A DNA stretch of 19,760 nucleotides from Treponema sp. UBA1793 (GTDB lineage Bacteria > Spirochaetota > Spirochaetia > Treponematales > Treponemataceae), in contig DCFX01000062.1 of the NCBI GenBank assembly GCA_002314445.1, positions 1 through 19,760 of the forward strand, read 5' to 3'. Every line of letters begins with the position of its first letter. Within the stretch, counting starts at the first letter, position 1. The notes beneath the pieces were generated by a model. That model was not told the origin of the DNA. It ran no database searches and was given only the letters and a program-made list of their open reading frames with translations. Shown here one piece after another: positions 6,409-14,756 of this stretch. The translations under genes and the position numbers were made by a program.

Positions 6409-8475
6409 TTAAAGAGAGAACTTAAGGGCTGTAAGATCGCGGCTGGAACTGCTTGTTCCGATGTAACCCACATAGTCGATGTCTCTTTCAACTTTCCAGC
6501 CAGACTCGGAATAGTAGCCGAGCTTTTCAACCGGACAGCTGATTTCCACTTCAACTTCTTCCCCTGCTTTTACGAAAACGCGGCGGAAGCCGAGCAGTTT
6601 CTTTACCGGCCGTGCAACGCGCGAGTTTTCGGTGCCGATGTAGAACTGCACGACTTCGTCGCCGTCGACCGTTCCCGTGTTCGCCACTTTGCATGAAGCA
6701 ATTATCTCGTTTTCCTTGAGCATAATTCCCTGCGACTTGATTTTGAATGTCGTGTACGACATACCGAATCCGTACGAGACTGACGGTTCTATATGTTCCT
6801 TATCGAGCTTTGTATACCCGTGGAAATAGTCATATGTTACTTCGTGCGCAAGCCAGTCAACCTGCGGTAAATCCTTCTCATCCTTTACGACGACGAACGG
6901 CAGCTTTCCGCCGGGATTCACATCGCCGAACAGAATCTCTGCAACTGCTGTTCCGCCTTCCATACCGGGGTAATACGCCATAAGTATTGAAGATACGCTG
7001 TCTTTCCATTCGTCAATCATAATCATGTTTCCGCCGATAAGGACTACCGCTGTATTTTTGTTAGCGGCTCCGACAGTCTTAATCAGGCATACGTCGTCCG
7101 CATGCAGCCCCAGTCCGTTTTTCCTGTCCCCGCCCTGCGGTTTCGTAAAGCCTTCCACACCGTCTGTCGGTGCAATATATTCACCTTCGTCCGAGTGTTC
7201 GTATCCGGCGACAATGATGACGGCATCGGATTCTGCGGCAATCTGTGCGGCCTTTTCAGAATTTTCACCGGCGTAGTAAACCACTTCGGACGTATCCATA
7301 AGTTTTGAAATACCTGCAAGCGGCGTTACTACATACGGCGGATACACCCGGCTTGAACCGTGGTCGCCGATATTCTCGTTATTTCCCAGCTTACCGATGA
7401 CGGCGATTTTTTTACTTGCGGTTTTGCTGAACGGAAGTACGTTCCCGTTGTTCTGAATAAGCGTAATCGACTCTTCCGCAACCTTTTTTGCAAGGTTGAT
7501 ATGCTCAACGCATCCTATTATGTTTCTGGGATATTCCTGCGGGTCTTTTGCAGCAGAGAATGCAAGCAGGGTCCGCACGATGCGTACCGCCGCTTCGTTT
7601 ATTTTTGACTCGTTTACTTTTCCCGCTTTGACGGCATTAACAAGATTTTCTCCGTAGAAATGCGTATCACACATTTCTACGTCAAGCCCCGCATTAGCAG
7701 CGTTGACTGTGTCCCTCGTTCCCCATACGAAATCGCTTACGACAAATCCGTCGAAATCCCATTCCTTTTTGAGTACATCCGAAAGCAGATATTTCTGCTG
7801 GCCGCAGTATGTCCCCTTGTATTTGTTGTACGAACTCATGACGCAGGCGGCACCGGAATCTATGCACGCCTTGAAGTGGTCAAGATATACTTCACGTTCC
7901 GTCCTGATGTCGGCGTTGACGCTCACGTCGAACCTGCCGTTTTCCATGCTGTTGAACGCGAAATGTTTGATGCACGCCATGACGTTCTGACTCTGAACGC
8001 CTTTCACAAGTGCGGAGCCCATCGCTCCTATATGGAAGTTGTCTTCGCCGTACGTTTCCTGGCTTCTGCCCCATCCCGGATTATACGGCAGATTGATGCA
8101 CACGCCGCCGTAAAAGTTGCCGCCGTATGCGCGGATTTCTTTTGCAACAGCTTCGCCGACCTTTTCTTCAAGGTCAGTGTCGAACGTAGCGCCGCGTGCC
8201 ATTGTTACCGGAAAGCAGGTGCTCTTTTCGCAGACAACGCCGCGCGGGCCGTCGCAGAAATACATGTCGGGTACGTTAAGCCGTTTGTTTCCGCATGCAG
8301 GATACGGATAACTGTTGTAATGCAGATCTGCAGACGGATGTTCAAATACAACAATGGAAGCGGCCAGGTCCGTTCTTCCGCTCATTAAATATACTTTTTC
8401 TTCAAGGCTCATCTGTTTGACAAGCTCTTCCGCCTTTTTTGTAAAGGACAACCGGAATTCTTTTGTACACATCAT
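6409..8475 (-). CDS. Cytoplasmic GH3 family glycosidase (beta-glucosidase/xylosidase type)
   Basis: A protein of 688 aa with AAGGAG 6 nt before the ATG. The N-terminal TIM-barrel domain (about 15-300) carries MSLEEKVYLMSG, a GRSQETYGED segment (137-145), KHFAFNSMENGR (170-181) and GFVVSDF (243-249), in which Asp248 is the expected nucleophile. The alpha/beta sandwich domain is at about 330-560, and a fibronectin-III-like C-terminal domain (YGFGMSYTTF, family YGLSYT) is at about 585-680. There is no signal peptide, so it should act on imported di- or oligosaccharides. It is the last gene of the ABC operon, 14 bp after the second permease. GH3 enzymes release glucose, xylose, arabinose or GlcNAc from non-reducing ends; the exact sugar cannot be read from the sequence. 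It ends at the terminator at 6340-6378. Confidence 0.92.
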   Translation of the reverse strand: MMCTKEFRLSFTKKAEELVKQMSLEEKVYLMSGRTDLAASIVVFEHPSADLHYNSYPYPACGNKRLNVPDMYFCDGPRGVVCEKSTCFPVTMARGATFDTDLEEKVGEAVAKEIRAYGGNFYGGVCINLPYNPGWGRSQETYGEDNFHIGAMGSALVKGVQSQNVMACIKHFAFNSMENGRFDVSVNADIRTEREVYLDHFKACIDSGAACVMSSYNKYKGTYCGQQKYLLSDVLKKEWDFDGFVVSDFVWGTRDTVNAANAGLDVEMCDTHFYGENLVNAVKAGKVNESKINEAAVRIVRTLLAFSAAKDPQEYPRNIIGCVEHINLAKKVAEESITLIQNNGNVLPFSKTASKKIAVIGKLGNNENIGDHGSSRVYPPYVVTPLAGISKLMDTSEVVYYAGENSEKAAQIAAESDAVIIVAGYEHSDEGEYIAPTDGVEGFTKPQGGDRKNGLGLHADDVCLIKTVGAANKNTAVVLIGGNMIMIDEWKDSVSSILMAYYPGMEGGTAVAEILFGDVNPGGKLPFVVVKDEKDLPQVDWLAHEVTYDYFHGYTKLDKEHIEPSVSYGFGMSYTTFKIKSQGIMLKENEIIASCKVANTGTVDGDEVVQFYIGTENSRVARPVKKLLGFRRVFVKAGEEVEVEISCPVEKLGYYSESGWKVERDIDYVGYIGTSSSSRDLTALKFSL

Positions 8476-8489
8476 GTTTTACTCCTTCT

Positions 8490-9434
8490 TTATTTATTTA
8501 ATTCGATTTTATGAAGTCTGCGTCCCGCAAGAATACTCATGAACACAACAATAAGCAGAATACTTCCCTGAATCAGTTCCGATATTTCCGCACTTACCAT
8601 GCAGAGCGTAAGGCCGTTCTGCAGGAAAACGAGCATGAACGAGCCTGTTATTATTTTGTAGAACTTACTGCCCGCACCGCCGGTAACAGGAATACCACCG
8701 ACAAACATGGCCGTCATTATCTGCAGTTCAAAGAAATTGCCGATTGTCGGAGACACGCCGCCGATTTTTACTACCGCAAGGATGCCGGTAACTCCGGCCA
8801 TCAGTCCCGAAAGCGCAAACGCAAAGATTTTGTATTTCTTTACTGCAATGCCGGAAAAGCGGCTTACTTCCTGATTCTCGCCGATACAGCGGGAGAAAAA
8901 TCCTATTTTCGTATAACTGAACACATACCACATCAGGATAAGCAGCACGACGGCCGCCGGCAGCATGATATACAGGCTGTCGAGCGCAATGACATCCGGA
9001 TCAAGGAACACGGCCTGCCCGTTCGTTATATACGACACGACAGCACGCAGCGCAATGAGCATGGCAAGCGTTACCATGAGTGAGGGTACCTTAAAATACG
9101 CAACAATGACGCCGTTGAACGCGCCGAACAGAATGCCCGTCAGCAGTGAAACCAGTATGAATCCCGGTATTCCCAGTTTAAGGCTGGCAAGACCGCCGAG
9201 CGTTCCGCACAGTGCAAGCAGAGAACCCATGGACATGTCGGTACTTCCCTGCGACGCGACAAAGACCATGCCGCTTGCACCGAGGCAGAGCGGTATAACC
9301 ATATTCACAATGCTCAGCAGATTGTTTTTTGTCCATAATCTGTCGCCGCTCGTAATGGTAAAGACAAGAACGATAACGATGAGCCCTATGAACGGAAAAA
9401 GGTTCTGAAAATATTCCCATTTGTTTTTTTTCAT
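8490..9434 (-). CDS. ABC sugar transporter permease B (RbsC/YjfF-like)
   Basis: A hydrophobic protein of 314 aa with about 8-10 membrane segments, of the BPD_transp_2 (RbsC) type. The family signature GxDLSxG appears as QGSTDMSMGSLLAL (65-78). The start overlaps the ATPase stop (TGATG), so the genes are translationally coupled. Together with permease A it probably forms a heterodimeric channel in the inner membrane, as in the E. coli galactofuranose transporter, which also has two different permeases (YtfT, YjfF) with one ATPase. Confidence 0.9.
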   Translation of the reverse strand: MKKNKWEYFQNLFPFIGLIVIVLVFTITSGDRLWTKNNLLSIVNMVIPLCLGASGMVFVASQGSTDMSMGSLLALCGTLGGLASLKLGIPGFILVSLLTGILFGAFNGVIVAYFKVPSLMVTLAMLIALRAVVSYITNGQAVFLDPDVIALDSLYIMLPAAVVLLILMWYVFSYTKIGFFSRCIGENQEVSRFSGIAVKKYKIFAFALSGLMAGVTGILAVVKIGGVSPTIGNFFELQIMTAMFVGGIPVTGGAGSKFYKIITGSFMLVFLQNGLTLCMVSAEISELIQGSILLIVVFMSILAGRRLHKIELNK

Positions 9435-10945
9435 CAGATCATTACCTCTATTATTGTTTCTTCGGAAAAGCCGCTGCTTCTCGGAATCTGTTTTACGATT
9501 TCCCCTTCTTTCATGACCAGCACCGTATCGCTCATACCGATTATTTCTGGCAGTTCATCGGAAACAAGGATGATGGAAACACCGTTTTCTTTTGCCACTG
9601 TCATGGTCCGGTAAATATACGCCTTTACCCCGATATCAACGCCGCGCGTCGGACAGTCAAGAATCAGAACGTCTTTATTCTGTATTGTCCATCTGGCAAG
9701 ATTCACTTTCTGTCTGTTGCCGCCGGACAGTCCGCTTACTGTCTGGTCAGGACCGCTCGTCTTTATCTGAAACCGGCTGATAGCATCTTCCGAAAGTTTT
9801 TCCGCTTTTGCGGGATTCAGAAAACCGAATGCCTGTTTCGTCATTTCGACAGCCGCAAGGGCAATATTGTGTTTAATGGAATCGTGAACCATAAGCGCCT
9901 GATGATCCCTGTCTTTCGGCACATATCCGACTCCCAAATCCATTGCCTGCTTCGGCGTTTTCAAAGCGGCATTTTTTCCCGGCAGCGTTATTGTCCCGCC
10001 TTTTACTTTGCGTACCGTAAACAGAGATTCCGCAAGTTCATGGATACCGGAATCGGATAATCCGCATATACCCACGATTTCTCCCTTATGAAGGTCAAAC
10101 GATACGTTCCTGAATTTATCGCTGCAAAGATTCCTGACTTCGAGCACCGTATCTTCCCCAATGGGAGACAGTTCGCTTTCGCGGTAGTAGACATTGTTTA
10201 TATCACGGCCTACCATAAGCCGCTTGATTTCTCCTGTCGTTGTCTGTTCACTTTCCCGTTCTGCAACGATGCGCCCGTCCCGCATAACGGTAATGAAGTC
10301 GGTAATTGCAACCATCTCTTCTATATCGTGCGTAACAATGAGTACAGCCTTCCCTTCCCGCTTCAGCTGAATGATTATATCTATAAGCTTTTTTCTGTTG
10401 TTCAGCGAAAGCGCCTGCGTAATTTCGTCAAGGATGAGCAGTTCCGGATTTATTGAAAGCGCCCGTACCAGTTCGACAATTTTCTTGTTTTCAACGGAAA
10501 GCGATTCGGTACTCTGACGTGCCGATATGCCGGGGAAGCCCCACTTCTTGAGCTGGTGCTGGGCTTCGGCAAAAAGTTTTTTCGTGTCGAGTATGCCGTT
10601 CTTTCGTTTAAACGGGTCCATGGCACCGAGAAAGAGGTTCATACCGACGGGAAGACCGTCTATTAATCCGAGTTCCTGAACGACAGTCCCTATTTTGCAG
10701 TTACGCGCCCCGAGCGGAGATTCCGGTTCATACGGCTTTCCGCAGAGATACATCATGCCGAAATCTTTTCTGCTGATACCTGCAATCATGGAAATGAGCG
10801 TCGATTTTCCGGAACCGTTCTCGCCTATCAATCCTCTGATCTGACCGGCAGGTATTTCGATGGACACATCGTCGTTTGCATGGGTCACTCCAAAATACTT
10901 CCTCATTGACTCTGCTTTAAAAATGATATTCCCTGATTGTTCCAT
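9434..10945 (-). CDS. ABC sugar transporter ATPase with two nucleotide-binding domains (RbsA-like)
   Basis: A protein of 503 aa, the usual size of RbsA/MglA/XylG. The first domain has Walker A GENGSGKST (41-49), a weak signature LSVENKK (149-155), Walker B LLILDE (169-174) and the switch His in VTHD. The second domain lacks a normal Walker A (GLSDSGIHEL, no Lys), has a full signature LSGGNRQKV (406-414) and a Walker B that reads LILDCP (427-432), with Cys431 where the family has the catalytic Glu. The consensus parts therefore pair to make one competent ATP site, and all degenerate parts fall in the other site. It overlaps permease A (TAATG) and permease B (TGATG) by one base each. Confidence 0.95.
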   Translation of the reverse strand: MEQSGNIIFKAESMRKYFGVTHANDDVSIEIPAGQIRGLIGENGSGKSTLISMIAGISRKDFGMMYLCGKPYEPESPLGARNCKIGTVVQELGLIDGLPVGMNLFLGAMDPFKRKNGILDTKKLFAEAQHQLKKWGFPGISARQSTESLSVENKKIVELVRALSINPELLILDEITQALSLNNRKKLIDIIIQLKREGKAVLIVTHDIEEMVAITDFITVMRDGRIVAERESEQTTTGEIKRLMVGRDINNVYYRESELSPIGEDTVLEVRNLCSDKFRNVSFDLHKGEIVGICGLSDSGIHELAESLFTVRKVKGGTITLPGKNAALKTPKQAMDLGVGYVPKDRDHQALMVHDSIKHNIALAAVEMTKQAFGFLNPAKAEKLSEDAISRFQIKTSGPDQTVSGLSGGNRQKVNLARWTIQNKDVLILDCPTRGVDIGVKAYIYRTMTVAKENGVSIILVSDELPEIIGMSDTVLVMKEGEIVKQIPRSSGFSEETIIEVMI

Positions 10946-11940
10946 TACTTTACGTCTCCTTTTTCAGTCCGCGCCGAAAGGATTCCGCAGATAATGACCG
11001 AAGCTCCCATGATAACTTTCTGCCATGTACCGGTCGGAACGCCCATAATGGTAAGCACGTTGAATATTGATGTTATAATAAACGAGCTTAAAGCTGCGGC
11101 TATAGTCAGATTGAATGTCTTTGAAAACGCCAGTGCAAGAAGATAGGCCGCAAGAGGAATAAAAATAAGCGTAATGCTGTTCAGCCCGGTCGACGGAACG
11201 ACGCGTCCGGCATAACTTTCGTTTACAGCGGCTGCAAACCCGATAAAAATGCCGCCGATAATTCCCGACAGAATGATTGTTCTGGACGTATTAATGCCCA
11301 TCATGCCGGCAACTTCCTTGTTGCTTCCAACTGCCCGGATTCCGATACCTGCAGTTGACTTGTTATAAATGAGAAAAGCGGTAACGACTCCTGCGGCAAG
11401 CAGAAGTATGTTCACCGGGGGCTGTCCCAGTGCCCTGCACGAATCGGAAAGAGAAACGGCCTGCAGACCTGCGGCGATCTGGTGCGAATTGTATATGGCG
11501 CCAACCGCTTCATACACCATTGCCATACCGAGTCCGAAAATCCATGCCGGAATTCTGGTTACCTGAATCAGTTTCATGTTGAACAATTCAAGTATGACTG
11601 CAACTATAACGCTTCCTGCTATAAGACCTGCATAGCCGAGTCCCGCTTTTACCGCGAGAATACCGCCGATGTTGCAGGCAAGCACCAGTATGGCGCCGAT
11701 TGACAAATCAATAATGCCGGTTGCAAATATAAAACAAAAGCCAAGGACTATGAAAGCATTCACGACAGAATTGGAAAGCACAGCCAGCAGATTCGTACCG
11801 GTAAGAAACCTGTTTTTAGTGACAATTCCCATAATCAGATATACCAGTACAAGTGCAGCTATGGTTTTTATCCGGCGTCCGTGCCCGTTTTTCATATCCA
11901 GTACAGATATCTTTTCCTGTATACTGTTTTTTATACCCAT
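10945..11940 (-). CDS. ABC sugar transporter permease A (RbsC/YtfT-like)
   Basis: An integral membrane protein of 331 aa of the RbsC type, with AGGAG 5 nt before the ATG. The family motif appears as ATGIIDLSIGAILVLACN. A short positively charged cytoplasmic N-terminus (about 1-27, including GHGRRIKT) precedes about 8-10 hydrophobic segments. It is separated from the binding-protein gene by 95 bp that contain a hairpin, and overlaps the ATPase start by one base. Partner of permease B in the transport channel. Confidence 0.92.
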   Translation of the reverse strand: MGIKNSIQEKISVLDMKNGHGRRIKTIAALVLVYLIMGIVTKNRFLTGTNLLAVLSNSVVNAFIVLGFCFIFATGIIDLSIGAILVLACNIGGILAVKAGLGYAGLIAGSVIVAVILELFNMKLIQVTRIPAWIFGLGMAMVYEAVGAIYNSHQIAAGLQAVSLSDSCRALGQPPVNILLLAAGVVTAFLIYNKSTAGIGIRAVGSNKEVAGMMGINTSRTIILSGIIGGIFIGFAAAVNESYAGRVVPSTGLNSITLIFIPLAAYLLALAFSKTFNLTIAAALSSFIITSIFNVLTIMGVPTGTWQKVIMGASVIICGILSARTEKGDVK

Positions 11941-11990
11941 ATAATCTCCTATAAAAGCCAGGCAGAGTTTGCGCCGAAACGACGCATATC

Positions 11991-12028
11991 GGAGAATGCC
12001 ATACGGCAGTGCCGGTATACCATTCTCC
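11991..12028. other. Intercistronic hairpin after the binding-protein gene
   Basis: GGAGAATG (11991-11998) pairs with CATTCTCC (12021-12028), and inside it ATACGGCA pairs with TGCCGGTAT with one bulge. It lies 8 bp past the stop of the binding-protein gene, and no T-run follows on the minus strand. Such hairpins commonly protect the upstream mRNA or cause partial termination, so that binding protein is made in excess over the membrane subunits. Confidence 0.6.
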
Positions 12029-12035
12029 TCACGGT

Positions 12036-13208
12036 TTATTTCCCGACACCTGCCTGGGCTTTATCGAGGGCGGCCTGCGGCACACGGCCGGCAGCAACCT
12101 TTTCTTTCAGACAGTTGTCAATATTGTAGTTGTCAAGCATTTCCTGATAGTGGGCAATGGTAACTCCCGGTTTTGCCAGGGACTGCAGTTGTGCGTCGCT
12201 GTACGGTGAGTTCTCTATCCATTCCTGATTGTACAAATCTACATAGCTGTTCGGTAATGTCATAACGGGAACTATCAGTATGGGGGCCGTTCCGTCCGGT
12301 TTCTTGAGGTTATACCCCTTGAGCTGGCAGACAAGCATCGCCGTCGTATAGTCGATGTTGACCCAGTGAGCACCGTTTGCAGCCTGAACCGTTCCGCTTT
12401 TCAGTCCCGTCAGGATATCAGGATCAAGGTCGGTAACAAGCAGTTTTGCATGAACTTCGGGATGTTTTTTGAGTGCTTCAATCGTCGCCGTCCCAAGATC
12501 ACCGTTCGTTGCATACACACAGTCAATATCGGGATGTGCAGTAAGCAGATCGTTTGCGCGGGCCATGCCGTCGGCTATAGTTACCGTGCCGTATCCTTCT
12601 GCAAGTACTTTTCCGCCCGCAGCTTCAAATGCCTTTTTAAATCCGTTTGTGCGTGCTGAGTGCGTCGTATCTGTTGTTTCACCTGTAACGACAATTGCTT
12701 TCTTCATTCCCACCTTAACGGCGTAATCCGCAATGTTTTTTCCGGTTGCAAGATCGGATGTGGCTGCAATTCCGGCAAAATGCGGATTTTTTGCAAACAT
12801 GGCAAGCGATTTCGCTGAAGGCATATGGTCATAGAATGCGTAACCTACACCGGCTGCTTCACATTTGCGTGCAACAACGGGAAAGAGCGTATCGGAAATT
12901 CCCAGAAACACAATGCCGTCAACACCGGCAGAAATCATGTTATTCACATTGGTAATACAGTTTTCAATCTTTCCTTCATCGTTTACAACCATCGGTTCAA
13001 CACCGAGGGCTTTGCATGTTGTGACAAAGTTCTTCTCAAGAATATCAAGTGAATAAATACCCTTCAGGTAATTATTGCACCCTATAACTATCTTTCCATC
13101 ATTTTTTGCTTTACTTTTCGATGCAGATTTTTTGGAACCGCCCCAGGCAAACACCAGTGCAGATGCGCTGAGCATAAGAATCAGCACAAATCCTAATTTT
13201 CGTTTCAT
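12036..13208 (-). CDS. Periplasmic sugar-binding protein (type I, RbsB-like)
   Basis: A protein of 390 aa with AGGAGG 7 nt before the ATG. An N-terminal signal peptide (MKRKLGFVLILMLSASALVF, cleavage likely after about residue 21) has no lipobox Cys, so it should be soluble in the periplasm. A Lys/Ser-rich linker (24-37) is followed by the type I fold: IVIGCNNYLKGIYSLDILEK, ISAGVDGIVFLGIS, and GFKKAFEAAGG with DIDCVYATNGDLGTATIEAL in the second lobe. First gene of the transporter operon, driven from the promoter at 13279-13307. The ligand is probably a sugar; which one is not visible. Confidence 0.92.
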   Translation of the reverse strand: MKRKLGFVLILMLSASALVFAWGGSKKSASKSKAKNDGKIVIGCNNYLKGIYSLDILEKNFVTTCKALGVEPMVVNDEGKIENCITNVNNMISAGVDGIVFLGISDTLFPVVARKCEAAGVGYAFYDHMPSAKSLAMFAKNPHFAGIAATSDLATGKNIADYAVKVGMKKAIVVTGETTDTTHSARTNGFKKAFEAAGGKVLAEGYGTVTIADGMARANDLLTAHPDIDCVYATNGDLGTATIEALKKHPEVHAKLLVTDLDPDILTGLKSGTVQAANGAHWVNIDYTTAMLVCQLKGYNLKKPDGTAPILIVPVMTLPNSYVDLYNQEWIENSPYSDAQLQSLAKPGVTIAHYQEMLDNYNIDNCLKEKVAAGRVPQAALDKAQAGVGK

Positions 13209-13226
13209 ACGCTATCCTCCTAAGAT

Positions 13227-13277
13227 ATTATGTAAAGCAATTATATAATATAATTATATAAAATTGCTTTACATAAT
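13227..13277. promoter_or_regulatory. Long inverted repeat, candidate ROK operator
   Basis: ATTATGTAAAGCAATT (13227-13242) and AATTGCTTTACATAAT (13262-13277) are perfect reverse complements of 16 bp, with an A/T-only 19-bp spacer. The right arm abuts the -10 box of the operon promoter and would cover the transcription start (about 13272); the left arm lies in the leader. The layout is that of a repressor site, and the ROK regulator gene ends 76 bp upstream in the direction of transcription. Confidence 0.7.
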
Positions 13278-13278
13278 T

Positions 13279-13307
13279 ATATTAGGACCACATTATGGAT
13301 TTGTCAA
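13279..13307 (-). promoter_or_regulatory. Sigma-70 promoter of the sugar operon
   Basis: On the minus strand, a perfect TTGACA (13307-13302), a 17-bp spacer and TAATAT (13284-13279, 4 of 6 matches to TATAAT). Transcription should start near 13272, giving a leader of about 65 nt before the binding-protein gene. It is close to consensus, so control probably rests on repression at the adjacent inverted repeat. Confidence 0.7.
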
Positions 13308-13353
13308 TTAAAATTTTAGAAAAAAAGAGGAAATTTGAGGTAAAGGGGGAATT

Positions 13354-14535
13354 TTACACGCTGCCGATGAATTCTTTTAAAAAATGAAGCGTTGAACCTA
13401 TAGCAGAGCTTTCTACAGGCTTGTTATCAAAATACAGATGCATACCGGAACCGCTTATATCCTGCGCATCCGCAAAAAAATCAGTCGCAAACGGCGTAAG
13501 CAGCGGTATATTCTCTCCACCCAGTGCGATATTGCAGTTATACACCTGATAAAAATTGGTGATGGCAAGGCTGAACCACTTTTCGTATTCAATAAATGCG
13601 TTTTTATATACTTCCTTCCCCTTTGCCATTTCGGTCAGAAAGTCTTCCAGGTCCATATTAAAGTCACTGCTGATATTCGTAAGCGACAAATACTGTTCAA
13701 TACATCCCTTCTGGCCGCAGTAACACGGCTTTCCCCCGGGAACAAGACAGACGTGCGCAAGATCTATACCTCTGCCGTTATTTCCCTCATATGGCTCGCC
13801 GTTTATAAAAAGTGCCGATTTTATGTGCTGCCCAATCGATAAAAAAAGAAGATTACCCGAATTGGAATACTGTTCCTGTATGTACCTTCCGCTTGCCACC
13901 GCATCATTTTCAAGCCACACCGGAAAAAGCGCCTTTTTGAATGATTTTTCGATGTGCTCGTTTTCAATCTCCAGCTCACGGGAAGATATGATAGTCATAT
14001 TCTCCTGATCGACGACACCCGGAATTGCAATTCCAATACCAAGAACATTCGTAAACTCTATTCCGGAAAGCTGTATAAAACGGTAAACGAACATAAGTAT
14101 CTGCGTAAAGTATTCGCTTGTATTGCCGAATACTATATTTCTGACCTGCTTTGCAACAATATTCGTCTTCAAATCTACAGCGACAATATGTATCTGGGAA
14201 GCCTGAATTGAAACACCGATTGTAAACTTTGCCTTGGGATTTACCGTAATCAGCTGGGGCTTTCTGCCAACACCGACGACAGACTCGTCGGCACCTACCT
14301 GCATAAGCAGTCCCTCACTGATAAGCGAATTCATATTGTTAAGGACAGTAGGAAGACTTAACTGAAGATCCGTTACCAGATCCAGTTTTGTTATTGGTGT
14401 TTTTGCATTGAATACATATTGAAAAATCGTATTCCTGCTGTTTGCTTTATACGAAATAGGTTTGATAATTATCTCCTGATGTATACTTTTTTTCCGGCGT
14501 TTACGATTGTATTTTAAAATAATATTTGTTTCCAT
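13354..14535 (-). CDS. ROK-family transcriptional regulator (XylR/NagC type)
   Basis: A protein of 393 aa from the ATG at 14535; a TTG at 14544 is also possible, and neither has a clear ribosome site. The N-terminal winged helix-turn-helix (about 30-95) includes NTIFQYVFNAKTPITKLDLV and LSLPTVLNNMNSLISEGLL, then GVGRKPQ, as in NagC/XylR repressors. The ROK domain follows: LGIGIAIPGVVD, WLENDAVASG and the zinc motif CYCGQKGCIE (about 271-280). The phosphate-binding DxGGT of ROK kinases is replaced by VSIQAS, so it should be a sugar sensor, not a kinase. It lies directly upstream of the ABC/GH3 operon on the same strand and probably represses it from 13227-13277. No strong terminator separates the two. 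Confidence 0.9.
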   Translation of the reverse strand: METNIILKYNRKRRKKSIHQEIIIKPISYKANSRNTIFQYVFNAKTPITKLDLVTDLQLSLPTVLNNMNSLISEGLLMQVGADESVVGVGRKPQLITVNPKAKFTIGVSIQASQIHIVAVDLKTNIVAKQVRNIVFGNTSEYFTQILMFVYRFIQLSGIEFTNVLGIGIAIPGVVDQENMTIISSRELEIENEHIEKSFKKALFPVWLENDAVASGRYIQEQYSNSGNLLFLSIGQHIKSALFINGEPYEGNNGRGIDLAHVCLVPGGKPCYCGQKGCIEQYLSLTNISSDFNMDLEDFLTEMAKGKEVYKNAFIEYEKWFSLAITNFYQVYNCNIALGGENIPLLTPFATDFFADAQDISGSGMHLYFDNKPVESSAIGSTLHFLKEFIGSV

Positions 14536-14556
14536 ACCTGTCAAGAAACACTTTTT

Positions 14557-14624
14557 TTAATACGTATGGCTGTTTCCCTGCGAAGATACGTATTAAACAT
14601 AGACCATTTCACCATATTTGGCAA
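14557..14624 (-). promoter_or_regulatory. Promoter and inverted repeat upstream of the ROK gene
   Basis: On the minus strand, TTGCCA (14624-14619), a 17-bp spacer and TATGTT (14601-14596). TTAATACGTAT (14557-14567) and ATACGTATTAA (14586-14596) form a perfect 11-bp inverted repeat with an 18-bp spacer; its upstream arm would cover the start point (about 14589). The repeat differs in sequence from that of the transporter operon, so a different regulator, or a different mode of binding, may act here. Confidence 0.5.
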
Positions 14625-14686
14625 GTTTTGAGAATGGGAAACTCCAATGTTCCCTTTTACATACTGTTTGTATCTTTCATAAAAGA

Positions 14687-14738
14687 AATACTGCGGCAAT
14701 GGCGAAAGACACGCAATCATCGCCATTGCCGCAGTATT
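14687..14738 (-). terminator. Terminator of the lipoprotein gene
   Basis: A perfect 19-bp stem, AATACTGCGGCAATGGCGA (14687-14705) with its complement at 14720-14738, and a 14-nt loop. It starts 18 bp past the stop of the minus-strand lipoprotein gene and is followed on that strand by TTTCTTTTATG, a moderate U-tract. Confidence 0.75.
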
Positions 14739-14756
14739 GGAAGGAATTCTATAGTT

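Noticed and set aside
7660..8388. A long plus-strand open frame (242 codons) opposite the GH3 gene
   Set aside because: It lies wholly within a clear GH3 coding region on the other strand, has no recognisable domain, and follows from the codon bias of the real gene.
13309..13353. A terminator between the ROK gene and the transporter operon
   Set aside because: There is a T7 run on the minus strand, but the only stem near it (GTAAA/TTTAC) has 5 bp and is not adjacent to the run.
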